A stretch of DNA of 64,000 nucleotides from Parasponia andersonii (lineage: Eukaryota > Streptophyta > Magnoliopsida > Rosales > Cannabaceae): assembly GCA_002914805.1 (NCBI GenBank), contig JXTB01000214.1, positions 172,985 through 236,984 on the forward strand, read 5' to 3'. Of the stretch, positions 1-12,501 are shown one piece after another. The notes under the pieces are model-generated. The model was not told where the DNA came from and searched no databases. It worked only from the letters and a program-made list of their open reading frames with translations. Numbering within the stretch: the stretch's first letter is position 1; every line of letters starts with the position of its first letter. The position numbers and the translations under genes were made by a program.

Positions 1-1240
1 CTAGCATATAATTTCTCATTCTACTAAGATACTTGAGAATATGTTTTATTGTTATCCAGTGATCTAATCCTAAATTTGATTGAAAACGACTTACTATCCC
101 TACTGCGTAGCATATATCACGCCTAGTATACAATATGGCATATATAAGGCTGCCAACTGCAGATGCATAAGGAACCCGTCTCATATCATCTTCCTCTTAA
201 GGTGTCTTGAGATATTGCTCTTTAGAAATGATAACTTTATGTCGAGAAAGTAACTATATTTTCTTGGAGTTTTGCATCGAAAAACGAATGAGTACTTTAT
301 CAATATAAGATGCTCGAGACAGTGCCGTCTATTTTTGCGATCTCGAATAATCTGGATCCCAAGCCCATAACTTACTCCTCCCAAATCTTTCATTTGGAAT
401 TGCTCACCTAACCATTTTTTTTCCATTAGATAATATTTCCATATAATTCCTAATAAGCAAAATATCATCTATATAAAGAACTAAGAAGACTACTTTATTG
501 TCTTTAATGTACTTGTATACACAAGGTTCATCAATAATTTGATCCAAACTATAAGACTTGATTGTCTCATCAAATCTTAGATTCCATGATCTTGAAGCTT
601 GCTTAAGTCTATCAATGGACTTAAGTAGCTTGCAGACTTTCTACTCTTGGCCTTTAGTTACAAAACCTTTTAGTTGTATCATATAGATGCTTTCTTCAAG
701 ATAGTCATTCAAAAAAGCTGTCTTGATATTCATTTGCCATATTTTATAGTCTAAACATATAGCAATAAATAAGATGATACGTATGGATTTAAGTATGGCT
801 ATTGGCAAGAAAGTCTCTTCATAATCAACTCCCTATTTTTAGGTATAACTCTTTACCACTAACCTAGCCTTGAATGTTTCAACTTTTTCATCTGTACCTC
901 TTTTTCTTTTATAGATCCATTTACATCCAATGGGCCAGAGATCTTCAGGTGGATTTTCAAGTTTCTAGACAGAATTAGAATACATGGATTCCATTTCTTG
1001 GTTCATAGCCTCTTGCCATTTTTCTTTATCAAAATATTCTATTGCATGCTTGTATGTCAATGGGTCATCTTGGCTACTATCAAAAACAATAACATATGCT
1101 TCTCTAACTTCCTTGTAGCGAGCAAGTGGTCTAATAATCCTCCCACTACGTCGAGTTGTCAAAGTATTCTGATTTAGAATAGTGGTCTCATAATTTTGTT
1201 ATTCAACAATTATTGTTAGTTGTGGTCTAATCTGATCAAA
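1..1240 (-). pseudogene. Copia reverse transcriptase (partial), with start of RNase H
   Basis: Degenerate RT of element E1. Minus-strand translation near 455-490 gives the catalytic box Y-I-D-D-I-L, so both aspartates are kept. Near 90-180 it reads like the segment after the RT palm (AVGSLIYA followed by RRDICYAVG). The N-terminal side at about 965-1162 has the copia feature of an RSGR motif followed by a KWQEAMNQEMESM block ahead of RT. Several stops interrupt it, for example just after the block ending at 965. RNase H is mostly outside the window. It cannot encode a functional enzyme as it stands. Confidence 0.85.
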
Positions 1241-2600
1241 AAGTAATTCCTCTAGTACAATTTTACTTCAAGGTTTGAAATCTGTCATATAGTCTTTTTC
1301 AATAAAAATGGCATTTATCGATATAAATAGCTTTTTCTTTTGAGGACTATAACATAAACCTTCTCTTGTACTTTTTAGATAACCTACAAATAAACAAACC
1401 TCTGTGTATGGTTCTATCTTCCCAGTCTTTCTTTTCAGTACATGTGCTAGGCATCCTTATATGCGGATATAACATAAACTAGGTTTGTGCCCATTCCACA
1501 ACTCTAAAGGTGTCTTTTGGATAGACTTGAAAAGTACTACATTCAAAATGTAAACAACAGTTTGTAATGCATAACCCCAAAATGAGAGTGGTAGGGAAGA
1601 GTAGCTCATCATTAATCTAACCATATCAAGCAATGTTCGGTTTCGGTTTCTTCTTTCCTCAACACCATTCTATTGTGATGTTCCAGGTACTGTGAGTTAG
1701 GACAGGATGTTATTCTCTAGCAAGTGATCTTTGAATTTATTATCAAGATATTCACCTTCTTGATCTGATAGAAGAGTTTTCAATGACTTACCTAATTGTT
1801 GTTTCAGTTTCTGCTGTGAATTTTTTAAACTTTTCAAATATTTCAGACTTTGTATTAGGTACACGTATCCATATCGTGAATAATCGTCAATAAATGTGAC
1901 AAAGTATTCGCAACCACTTCTTGCTTGTATATTCAATAGACCACATACATCGCTATGCACAAGCTCAAGGGGTTCTTTGACCCTTTCGCCCTTTGCTAAG
2001 AAAGGTCTCTTAGTCATTTTTTCTTCTAGATAAGATTCATAAACTGGTAGAGTACTAACTTTTAGCTCTCTTAAAAGATCATCTTTTACAAGTCTATTTA
2101 TCCTATCTAGGTTGATATACCCTAACCTAAGGTGCCAAAAATATGTATTGTCGTCATGAGAAACTTTTTACTTTTTAGGTTTAGGTTGTTCTACTTTAAA
2201 CATTTCAGTATTAAGTAGTGATTTTTCGTTTGGCCTTAATATATAAAGTCCATTCTTCATTTTTACAAAATAAATGTTTAAAGCATTTCTAGAAATAATA
2301 ATATCAATATTAAGAAAAGAAACACCAAACATTTGTTTAAATAGTCTTGAAATAGAAATCAAATTCCTACGAAAATCAAGAATAAAGTAAACATTGTTGA
2401 ATAACAAAAACTTATTCCTAAAATGAAGATAGATGACTCCTACTGCTTTTATCAAAACTTTGGCTCCGTTGCCTACTCTAATCGTGAATTTTCCATTGGC
2501 AAGTTCCCTTAAAGAACTAAGTTTCTAAAAAAAAGAATAAATATGATTAGTTCCTGAATTAACTATCCAAGGAGATATATCAAATAAATCTTCTTCTACT
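1241..2600 (-). pseudogene. Copia integrase, pre-integrase and protease region
   Basis: At 1697-2017 the minus-strand translation contains the integrase core: HSDVCG (first catalytic Asp), TFIDDYSRYGYVYL, and LSDQEGEY carrying the second Asp. About 2168-2455 holds the pre-integrase linker (ISISRLFKQMFGVSF, then a K-N-G-L-Y-I-L string). The protease lies around 2460-2600 and is badly decayed. Frames change between blocks, so this is a pseudogene. Upstream (right) is gag and downstream (left) is RT, as expected for Copia. Confidence 0.8.
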
Positions 2601-3492
2601 AAACAAGATTCTAAAACAAGTAAATCATATTTACCTTTCTTTTTCTCTTTCAATTTGGAGAGATACTTGTTACAGTTTCTCTTCCAATGCCTTCAACGTT
2701 GTAGTGAAAATATTTTCCCTTAGAATTTTTGTCCTTGGAGTTGTTCTTTTTGGTGCTTGTGTTGCCCTTCTTGCTCTTTTTAGGCTTAGACCCAAAGACA
2801 CCCTTATTCTTCCTTTTCTTGTTTATTAGAGATGGAGGGATTTTCTTCTGCAATATTTGGTTCAGCAACAGTTATTGAGCCATCTTTACCTTTATCTTTC
2901 GATATTGATTAAAAGGTTTGTAGTTCGTTGAGTAGTTGAATTATCGTATAGTTTAACTTATTTATAACATGGTTGCTCTTGAACTAAAGAAAATCAGTTG
3001 AGAGTGATTCCAAAATCATACTCACTTAAGTGTGGTCATCGATCGTAGCCCCGTGAACTTCAGACTCTCCAAAGTAATCGATCATATTCAAAACATGATC
3101 TCTAACTAGAGTTCTTTTTTTCATCTTTACATTTGTAGCCTTTTTAATGGCATCATGGTAAGATTGATAGATTATTACCTAAACATGGCCTGGAAGGACT
3201 CCATTATCTCATAAGCGGTTTCCATCTTTTCATGCTTAGCTCTAAGCACATCGGTCATACCTGCTAACATGTAGCAGTGAGCTTTATTATTGGCATGAGT
3301 CCATTTTTCATAGTTTTCTCGTACAACACTAGTAGCATTAGCGGTGGGTTGTAGAGGACATTCCTCTGTAAGCACAAATTTGTAGTCTTCACTAACAAGT
3401 ACGATATTCATATTATTTTTCCACTTGATAAAATTATCTTCAGTTATTTTTTTTTTTGTGAGTAAAGCGTTAATGAGATTTGAGGTTGACAT
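2601..3492 (-). pseudogene. Copia gag
   Basis: The likely start is the minus-strand ATG at 3490-3492 (MSTSNLINALL). It is followed by a TEDNFIKWKNNMNIVL segment and a HEKMETAYEIMESFQ segment, both typical of the UBN2-type Copia gag. A lysine-rich stretch at 2720-2860 leads to a zinc-knuckle remnant near 2690-2710 in which both leading cysteines read as tyrosine (Y-F-H-Y), so the RNA-binding knuckle is lost. Stops occur near 2900 and 3180. Confidence 0.8.
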
Positions 3493-5573
3493 ATTTGCTA
3501 AAATTAAATAAATAAAACAACATTCAACATATTTGAAAATAAATATCACAAAGAATTCAAAATAATAAACATGATGTATGATACAAGTAAGTAAACACAT
3601 AAACTTAATTATTAATTCCACGGTAATTCAATTTTCTCTAATTAGGTGCTGTCATAGGATATGTCACATAATTATTAATTAAATTGAGATATTCTCAATT
3701 AATAAATAAAACATCAAAATATCTCATGTTTTCTTTTATTTATTAAATATCATTTTATGGTCAAGATATTATTAATATTTTAATTTTATCCTCGTGAGTG
3801 TGATTCATTATTTTATATTTTAGCAACTTAACTCAAAATTACCCCCGTAGGGTAGGACAATTTTGAAATATATTCCAAAATCTTATCTCTTAGAAATTAA
3901 GCCTTACTATTAATTTAATAGACACCCTCCATAAGGAGAACGAAATCTAAGCGTTTCTAGGCGCCAATTAAATCTTACAGTGCTTAATTAATAATAGATA
4001 TCGTGAGATATATTGTCATATACCTCTTTCCCACTTATTATTTGAAAATCTTATGTGTTTTTACTAATAAACATCTAATGTTTTATTTAACCTAGTTGTT
4101 CTATCTAATATAATTTTCTAGGTTAAACTATTAGTCCATTCTTATTAGTTCTAAATAAATTACTAGATTTTCTAAAAATCTAAATTTATTATTATAGGAA
4201 TAATTTGGCTAATCTAATTAATAAGGATAGAATTAAATAAGTGTAATATTACTAAAATTTAACTATTAAATTTAAATCACGTTATTCAATTTTTTATTCC
4301 CATTTAATTATTTAATCTAATTAAATTAGTCATATTCTAACTAAACTATTTTAACATGAATATAACATATATGTATGACATTCATAAATGACTATGACTG
4401 AGTATTGTGGATGACATGTTATAATACATGGTCATGTTATACATATCACATATAATATAATGATAAAATAAAATAATAATAATATTTAGCCGGGTCCCTT
4501 AGAAAATTACAATCCTATAAAATAGTAAAATTACAAAGAGTCAAAGACATGCATAGCCGAAAGCTATCCGCCGGTCCTCTTGGGTCTCCTTTTTTCTTTT
4601 GGTATTTTTAAAAATCATATTTGAAAAAAAGGTGGTATTTCTATAAATAATTTTATAAAATTAGCCTAGCACATATAATATCTAAATAATTATTTTGGGC
4701 TTAGGCTTGGGCCTGAGCTGATTTGCTTTTTTTTTTTTTGAGAAATTTATGTGGATGACTAATATTTTAAATTTGATTAAGTAAATATCTACTTTTTAAA
4801 ATTTATAGCTAAATGTCCAAGTAGATATATTTTTATACTTAGTTAATATGTTTATCTATCAGTTTCAGTTACTGTACTGAAATGTATTGAATATATAATT
4901 TTTTATACTTAGTATATAAAATTTTACACTTGATATATAAACATATATACTGGACATTTTGCTATAAAATTTTATACTTGGTATATAAACATATTTCTAT
5001 AAGGTCTTTTTTTTTTTTTAAAACGCAAGTTACATATATATATATGTATATATATATATAATACTAAGTTATATATATCACATACATTAATATATATTAT
5101 AAAAAACATTATTTTTTTTATAACAAAACTATTTACTTAAAACGTAATATATATATGTATATTATATTAATTATAAATATATATTTTAATAAACTATTTA
5201 ATAAAATGATTTATTAATATATATATATATTATGTTTAAAAAAAAAACTCCACTTTTTTTGTGTGAGTTCTTTGGGTCGTCGAGGCAGCTTCAAGCGAAA
5301 ATATATCCATTATCTTCTTTGTACATTATAAGGAAAAAGAAAGAAAAATACAACAAAGCCTATACCCCAAAATTAGGGTTTACATATTTTGATATAATCA
5401 AAATAAACTGTAAAAAAAAAATTAAAACCTAAGGAACTATATAATTATCGACCAAATATCAATCATATATCCATCATATGATAACTCACTTATTCATCAT
5501 CAAATATATATAAAAAATAATGTTATACCCACTCATTTATACAAATAATTAATACTATATACTCATATAACTA
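3493..5573 (-). other. Long AT-rich leader of element E1
   Basis: This is 2.1 kb between the gag start and the primer site with no credible reading frame. It is extremely AT-rich, with TA-rich runs around 5030-5230 and a poly-T run near 4725. I see no separate insertion boundaries, so I read it as an unusually long 5' untranslated leader. A decayed insertion inside it cannot be excluded. Confidence 0.5.
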
Positions 5574-5586
5574 CTCTGATATCAAT
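5574..5586 (-). promoter_or_regulatory. tRNA-Met primer binding site of E1
   Basis: On the minus strand it reads ATTGATATCAGAG, directly after the LTR end CCAACA. It matches the plant consensus TGGTATCAGAG with one change. Confidence 0.8.
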
Positions 5587-6680
5587 TGTTGGAATTAAAA
5601 ATAATTTTCGCAACGGAAAATTGGCCAAGGAAAATTCAAAAATTTTCTCAAAACAATTGACTATATGAGTACATTGTATTAATTCAGAGTAAATAGAAAC
5701 ATATAAAGATAATAAATCTAATGCCTCTTGTAGCTTATCAACGGATCTTAACTTTTTTTTCTTCTAAATTACGATCTTACAATCCAATCCTCAAGCACAA
5801 CTGGATGAACATGTGGGCGTTGCATACAATTTCTTAAACTCACACTTTAGACCATTATAATTTTCTCAATACTTGAGATCGCAAGAGTTTATTCTATAGA
5901 GAATATAAAGACTTTTCTTTTTCTCTCTATCTTATAGAGACTTTGTAGAAAATAAAATATAATGTCTCTTTTCTGCTAGGGTTGCCTTTATATATATATA
6001 TTTGTCAAACTATTTAAGAGATAATATATTAATCAAACTAATATATATATATATATATATATATTAAACTATTTAAGAGATAATATATTAATCAAACTAA
6101 TATCTATATCTATATCTATATATATATGTATAGATATATCTACTTAATCTAATTAATCAATATATGTATATAGATATATATCAATATATATATAAACTAG
6201 TAGATAATTCACTCATTCAAGGAAGAGTGTTTCATTTTCAGTCAATTTTTCAATTTCTATTTATCTAATTATCTAATAATTAAATATTTTTTAAATTCAA
6301 AATTTAAACAAATTAGGAAACTTATCTCTCCATAAATTTAAATTAATTAATTAATAACAATTATTAATTATTGTAGATAAATAATTTATCTAGATAAAGT
6401 ATGCAGTAACAAAATTAATAAAATATCTAGTACAGTGTTTATAAGAGGTAGAATTAGGGACCTACGGACCAATTCAAGCTCCAATAAATTATGACAATTA
6501 AATTCTTTAATTAATTTGTCTAATTTATTAATTCCAATATTACTCCACTAAAAATCTAGAATTGCACTCTTGAAGTTATATAATTAATTTATTCAGAAAA
6601 CAACGAATAATCCATTGATTTAATCATTACATGTAGTTCAATTATGTTTCTTATCAGAACACTCAAGAAAGGCTGCAACA
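5587..6680 (-). repeat. 5' LTR of Copia element E1
   Basis: 1,094 bp LTR. On the plus strand it starts TGTTGGAATT beside the primer site and ends GGCTGCAACA, so the termini are the inverted TGTTG/CAACA expected of Copia. It contains TA-rich microsatellites. The following base (6681) resumes Gypsy coding sequence. The partner LTR is outside the window, so the target duplication cannot be tested. Confidence 0.8.
6007..6103. repeat. Duplicated 38 bp segment around a TA microsatellite
   Basis: The stretch at 6007-6044 (starting AAACTATTTAAGAGATAATA) recurs at 6066-6103, separated by an (AT)n run. It is an internal duplication within the E1 LTR. Confidence 0.85.
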
Positions 6681-6689
6681 GTCATAGGG

Positions 6690-7371
6690 TGTTTCGTAGG
6701 CTTTTACTTCCCCTCAGACTCCTCAGTCCTTAGGGAGTCAGAGTGGGCATGGTTTAGGCAGTAGTGGTCCTGGATCCAGCAGTAGCCGTCTGGGCTAGGG
6801 AAGAAGCAACAAAGGGAAAGAGAATGTGACTGGCTAAGCCTATGCTTTTACTGAGGCAGACAATACTCAGGATCGCAGCGGCCGAGGTATTGTTAACGGT
6901 ATGATCCTTCTTTCACACTCTTGGGCACATGTTTTATTTGATACTGGTGCATCCCATTCATTCTTTTTCTTGTTGTTTGCTCAACTGTTGGGGTTGGAAT
7001 TTTCTGATTTGGATTATGTATTAACGTTGGATACACCTATGGGAGGAGTAGCCGATGTGTCTAGTGTGTGTAAGTCTTGTCGAGTTGTGATCGGTGATAA
7101 GAAGTTTCTTGCTAGTTTGGTTATGTTGCCGATGAGACAGTATGATGTGATACTCGAAATAGATTGGTTGTCGAAGTATCGGGTTGTTGTGGACTGTCAT
7201 AAGAAGTGGGTGACTCTTTTTCCTGGTGATGGGCAACCTATTATCTATCCAGCAGGGATGAGTCTGTTGAAGCCTAATCCTGTTCTGAAAGCATACATGG
7301 GTGGAAGGAAGAAACTCGAGTGTTATGGGAACTTGTTTGCCATGGATGGCGAGGTGAGGACAGACGATTAA
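6690..7371 (+). pseudogene. Gypsy gag end and aspartic protease
   Basis: From about 6840 the frame reads a short linker and then, after 6901, the retropepsin active site D-T-G-A-S-H-S-F (near 6940-6965). The flap region and the conserved D-V-I-L-E-I-D-W-L motif follow near 7145-7170. This is the usual plant Gypsy protease that processes the Gag-Pol polyprotein. The frame stays open to a stop at 7369-7371. The preceding gag is truncated by the Copia insertion that ends at 6680. Confidence 0.85.
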
Positions 7372-8640
7372 GACCCATGGATTCTGGTGGTGTGCGAGTA
7401 TTCGGAGGTATTTCTTGAAGACTTACCGGGGTTACCACCAGATAAAGAGATCAAGTTCTGCATTGAACTAGTTCCTATAGCTCAACTAATTTCTATTCCA
7501 GCCTATCGTATGACTCCTATTGAGATAGAAGAATTAAGAGAATAGTTGGATGACCTACTTTCTAAGGGCTTTATTCGCAGTAGTACTTCTTCTTAGGGTG
7601 CTCCTATTTTGGTTGTGAAGAAAGCTGATGGTTCGTTGAGACTTTGTGTGGATTACAGGAGGTTGAACCAGTTGACAGTGAAGAACAAGTATCCTTTGCC
7701 AAGGATAGATGAGTTGTTTAATCAACTCAGTGGTTCAAGGTTCTTCTCTAAGATCGATTTGAGATCCGGTTATCATCAGTTGAAGATAAGAGAGAATGAT
7801 ATACCTAAGACAATATTCAGAACCCGATATAGTCACTTTGATTTTCTGGTGATGTCATTTAGTTTAACGAATGCACCTACAGCCTTTATGGATCTCATGA
7901 ATCGAGTCTTCAGGCCGTTTTTGGACCGTTTTATGGTTATGTTCATCGATGACATCCTGTTGTATTCTAAGACTTGAGAAGAACATGCCGAACATCTGGA
8001 GATAGTACTTAAGACCTTGAGAGATCATTGGTTGTATGCCAAGAAATCAAAGTGTGACTTTTTGATGTCAGAAGTGATGTTCTTGGGGTATGTGATTTGT
8101 CATGGAGATATTTCAATCGATCTCGCTAAGATAGAAGCTGTCCTAAAGTGGGAGGGACCGAGAAAGGTGACAGTTGACAGAGTTTCCTTAGTTTAGCGGG
8201 TTACTACTGTCGTTTTATGCAAGATTTCTCGAGAATTGCTTTGCCTTTGACGAAGTTGACCAGGAAAGACATCAATTTTGTTTGGGATTACGAAAGTGAA
8301 GAAGCTTTTACCAGGTTGAAATATAGTTTAACCACTGTACCTATTCTTATTGTTCCTGACAGTAACGAGCCTTATGTGGTGTATACCGTTGCTTCGAAGA
8401 CGGTTTGGGATATGTATTGATGCAGAATGGTCAGGTTGTTGCTTATACTTCTCGTCAGTTGAAGCCATATGAGAGGAACTATTCCACCCATGATCTAGAG
8501 CTTGTAATAGTGATCTTTGCCTTGAAGATTTGGCGATATTACTTGTATGGTGTGAAATTCGACATATTCTCCGATTATAAGAGTTTGAAGTATCTCTTTA
8601 CTCAGAAGCATCTGAACTAGAGACAACGAAGATGGGTTGA
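7372..8640 (+). pseudogene. Gypsy reverse transcriptase and RNase H
   Basis: Starts with an EDLPGLPPDKEIKF segment. In-frame TAG codons at 7543-7545 and 7594-7596 interrupt it. At 7609-7977 RT blocks are clear: [29 protein letters not shown], and the catalytic F-I-D-D-I-L-L-Y-S, with a TGA at 7975-7977. A frameshift lies near 8160-8190. RNase H follows ([21 protein letters not shown] near 8430-8510, then DYKSLKYLF), ending with TAG at 8618-8620. Catalytic motifs survive, but the frame is broken at five or more places. Confidence 0.85.
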
Positions 8641-10240
8641 GTATATGGAAGATTATGACTTCGACCTATTGTATCATCCTAGTAAGGCCAACATTGTAGC
8701 TGATGCACTGAGTAGGAAGCCGTATGGTGTGCTAGCTATACTGGTATTTGAAGATTGGAGTAACTCAGTTGTGATTGGTGACTACAACTTGCAGTACCTT
8801 GAGAATGAAGGTGTTACTTGCATAAGCAACATTGTGATTTCACTATTACTTCTCCATACTGTTCAACAGAGTCAGTGGCAAGATAGGAAGTTGAGGACAA
8901 TCTGGAATCTGCTTCAGAATGGTGAGCAGTTAGATGGTTGGAGCACTAACGGGGAAAGGTTTTTGTTTTTCAATGGGAAGTTGGCTGTAGCTAATGACCC
9001 TAATCTTCGAGAAACCATTCTAATTGAGGCTCACAAATCAAGGTTCGTAGTACATCCGGGTAGCACTAAGATGTACTGGGACTTGAAGTGACAATATTGG
9101 TGGAAAGGGATGAAGAATGATGTAGCTATCTTTGTGGCTAAGTGTTTGATTTGTCAGCAAGTCAAGGCTGAACACCAGAGGCCAGTTGGATTACTTCAGC
9201 CGTTGCCAATTTCGGAATAGAAGTGGGACAAGATCACGATAGACTTTGTGACCCATTTGCCAAAGACCTTGAGGAAGAATGACTCAGTTTGGGTAGTAGT
9301 CGATCGGTTGACGAAGAGTGCTCACTTTATACCAATCCGGATAGACGACTCACTTGCTAAGCTCAGTAGACTGTATATGAAGAACATCATATGCTTGTGT
9401 GGTCTGCCTTCAAGCATAGTCTCCGACAGAGATCTAAGATTTACTTCCAAGTTTTGGAGAGCTTTGCAGAAAGTGTTGGGTACGCAGTTAGATATCAGTA
9501 CAGCTCACCATCTGGAGTCAGATGGTCAATCTAAAAGGACTATTCAGATTCTGAGGATATGATACGTTGTTGCATACTGGGCTTTGGTGGGAACTAGGAT
9601 GATCATCTTCCTTTGGTGAAATTTGCTTATTATAACAGTTACCAGACCAGTGTGGGTGTGGCTCCATATGAAGTGTTGTATGGAAGGCTGTGTAGGTCGC
9701 TTTTGTGTAAACTGATTGAAGAGACTACTAAGAAGATTAAGGTTATCCAAGAGAAACTCAAGGAGATTTAGAGTTATCAGAAATGCTGACCCTAAGAGGC
9801 ATGATATAGAGTTCGATACTGGTGATTCCATATTCTTAAAAGTGACTCCAAGTCATGGTGTGACAAGATTTGGAGTTAAGGGTAAGCATGCTCCAAGGTA
9901 TATTGGTCCATTTGAGATCACTAAAAGAATTGGACTAGTGGAGTATCACTTGAATCTGCTTGCACAGTTGGGTCACGTGCATAATGTGTTTCATGTGTCG
10001 ATGTTGAAGAAGTATATGCTGGACCCGTCTTATGTTGTTCAGTATGTGCATGTACCTATCCAAGAAGATGCGTCCTATGAAGAGCAGCCTGTTTGCTTGT
10101 TGACTAGAGAGTTGAAGGTGCTTCGTAACAGAGAGATTCCATTTGTTAAGGTGCTTTGAAAATATCACAAAGAAGACGAGGCTACTTGGGAACTCGAGAC
10201 GGAGATGTACGAGAAGTACCCTCATTTGTTTAACCTTTAG
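8641..10240 (+). pseudogene. Gypsy integrase with chromo-like C-terminus
   Basis: Begins DYDFDLLYHPSKANIVADALSR at the RNase H-integrase junction. The HHCC zinc finger (AHKSRFVVHPGSTKMYWDLK, then CLICQQVK) spans about 9025-9165 with a TGA at 9089-9091. The DDE core follows (DFVTHLPK, VDRLTKSAHFIP, SIVSDRDLRFTSKFW, ESDGQS), with a TAG near 9220 and a frame change near 9560-9720. The last part (9716-10240) has the GPFEI, YHLNL and HNVFHVSMLKKY blocks and ends E-E-A-T-W-like, as in chromodomain-bearing integrases. A TGA at 10157-10159 replaces the expected tryptophan. Confidence 0.85.
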
Positions 10241-10303
10241 TCAGAAGTTGTATTGTGATGTAAGTCTTGACTTGTATTTTGAATTTCGAGACGAGATTCT
10301 TAT

Positions 10304-10316
10304 AAGGAGGGGAGAT
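10304..10316 (+). promoter_or_regulatory. Polypurine tract of E2
   Basis: AAGGAGGGGAGAT immediately precedes the LTR start TGTAAAAACC. It is the plus-strand DNA priming site. Confidence 0.85.
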
Positions 10317-12501
10317 TGTAAAAACCCGAATTTTTTGGAGGGTAATTTGGACATTTTACTAATTTTTCGGATATAATATTGGGGGGATTAATTTGCAAAA
10401 ATTTTGTGCAGAATGAATAAATTACAATTTTGGGGGGATTGATTTGAAAGAGATTTGAAAATTTAGGGACTTATGTGCAATTTTTGAAAAATTGCACTGC
10501 CTTATAAAGACAGGTCACGTGCCCTATCCTTTTTTTTTTTTTTCTCTCTCTCTCTCTCTTTCTCTTTCCCCCAGACGCTCTCTCTCTCTCTCGCCCTCTG
10601 CTCACTCTCGGCTGACCATCGAAGGAGGAGCTGCCACCACCTCTCACCGTCACCCAGCCACGGGAATCGCCGGTGGAGCTCGCCAGCACTGTGCCTAAGC
10701 CGACGCTGGCCAGCTGCAGCCGCCTGGGAGCTCGTCGTCGCCAGAGAAGGAGAAGTGGCCATTTCGGATTTTTCGTCACCAACGACGATTTCGGCTACCG
10801 TTCGACCTCAAACCGAACTCGTTGGATTCATCTCGTCGAGAGGAAGCTCAAAGTATATATATCTTAACCCTATACTGGCCGAATCCAAAGTTGCCATTTT
10901 TGGATTTCTTGAGTTTAAGTTTGACTTTTTAATTCGGCCATTGGATGATGATTTTGTTGTCATTTTTGGATTGTACTCAGAAAATGGAGAAGTTTGATAT
11001 ATATATATTGCCTATGTTTGGTAACCGGCAAAAAATCGAGATCGGATGATCGAGATTTACCTCGATTTGCGAGCCACTGGCTCGGTGTGGGCCCAGACTC
11101 GAATTGGACAAGTTAGTGTCTAACCTAGCTATTTTGGGTGCTAGGAATTCAGTGAAAAGGTCCGTTTGTGGATTTGAAACTCTGGTGAAAAGTTAATTTT
11201 TCGCAAGAGGACGATCGAGGACTTAGAATTGGTCCCTAACCCTCCGGGCGATTGTCAATAACACCTTGAGGATTTAATAGTGTGGTATCGCTATTCGAGC
11301 GAGGTAGAGACTCAATGACCTCTATTTTATACTATTTTCGAATAAAACTTATTTTCTACAACATATGAGAATAAATGTGATTTTTGGTTTTCTTGAACAT
11401 ATATAATGGATTGTGATGGTATGATATACATATGTATACTGTATTGCTTTGGGAATTTTTCTGAGTACAGGTTATTTTGGATATATTAGAAATAGGGCCG
11501 TTATGCTACTCGTTTTCCTATAAAACCTAGTATGCTGATTTTATTGAAAAACTCGAGCATGATTATTTTTACACTTCAGTTCTGTATAGCACGTGTCATA
11601 GGATTATACATGAGCACCGTGTTAGCATCATGGGTTGACAGTGTGGCGCTGCGTGCCTCACCGTCAGTGTAGAGTCTGTAAAGCTGCACGGCGTTTTGTT
11701 ACTTCTGATTACCTCCCCATTTGGCATGCGTAGGCAATTTGGTTGCCCTTCCAGGTTTGGTAGGCGACACACGGGTGTCCCCTCCGGGTATGAGCTTAGG
11801 TGTTAGGTAAGCTGTTAGGTTACTTAGTACTATCATCCTAGATTTCCATAGATGAGAGGATGTGAGCTCATGAGTATGGATTGATTTGTCTCATGTGCAT
11901 ATGAATTGAATGATTTTGATTACACTGTTTTATATATATATGGATTTCTGGTTTGGATTATATATATATATGTATGTTTCGGACTAAACTAACCATGCAG
12001 AAATTTTCCACCATTAAAATGTTTTCGACCGAGGGAATTATTTTTCCGACTGGGCATTTTATGCTCACCCCTCTTCCTCCCTTCCTCAGGTGGTGTCCAG
12101 TACGACTTAGGAGATCAAGAGGAGTAAGAGGTCATCTTGACTGTAGTTCGTTATCTTGGTAATGCTCGGAGTATGATGTCGTGGTGTTTGGATTGTTTGG
12201 GTTTTGTATTAGCATTGAACCAAAATTACTGCTTTCTATTTTGTCTGTGAACTTATGTATGCCATTCTGAGATTTGAGTTTTGTTGTGGATGATGGTNTC
12301 GTATTTTTAAATTATTATTCGGTCTATGTTTAATGGTATATATGAACTCTAGGAGTGGTTCACGGGATGAAATTCTAATTATTTTATTTAAATGGACCGT
12401 TTTATAAAACTAGAATTTTTGACAGTTTTCAAATAAATCAAAGAATTTTCCATCTTTGTGAAATTTCCCTTCTGTCACTGGCCTGAGTTTTGGTCGTGAC
12501 A
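10317..12501 (+). repeat. 3' LTR of Gypsy element E2
   Basis: 2,185 bp, beginning TGTAAAAACCCG after the polypurine tract and ending GGTCGTGACA. The same terminal TCATGACA/GTGACA plus primer site is found at 21725 for an older relative. It holds a pyrimidine-rich CT microsatellite at about 10540-10600, upstream of a GC-richer block that would be the transcribed leader, and TA-rich runs near 11930-11970. Small open frames inside it look incidental. One unresolved base lies at 12298. Confidence 0.85.

Larger units (their letters stand above)
1..6680 (-). mobile_element. Ty1/Copia LTR retrotransposon, 5' part (E1)
   Basis: Read on the minus strand from right to left the order is 5' LTR, primer binding site, long AT-rich leader, gag, protease, integrase, reverse transcriptase: the Copia order (integrase before RT). 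The RNase H end and 3' LTR lie beyond the left edge. The frames are broken by stops and shifts. The element is inserted in the gag-protease part of the Gypsy element that continues at 6681, so it is the younger of the two. Confidence 0.9.
6681..12501 (+). mobile_element. Ty3/Gypsy chromovirus-like element, 3' part (E2)
   Basis: Plus-strand order is gag end, protease, RT, RNase H, integrase, chromo-like tail, polypurine tract, 3' LTR. This is the Gypsy order (integrase last). The integrase tail and the long (2.2 kb) LTR resemble Tekay/Del chromoviruses. The 5' half lies left of the nested Copia element E1 and outside the window. Many in-frame stops make it inactive. Confidence 0.9.

Noticed and set aside
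10471-10997. Several 65-100 codon frames in the E2 LTR
   Set aside because: They lie on both strands of a CT-repeat and GC-richer leader and overlap each other. They have low complexity and no family resemblance.
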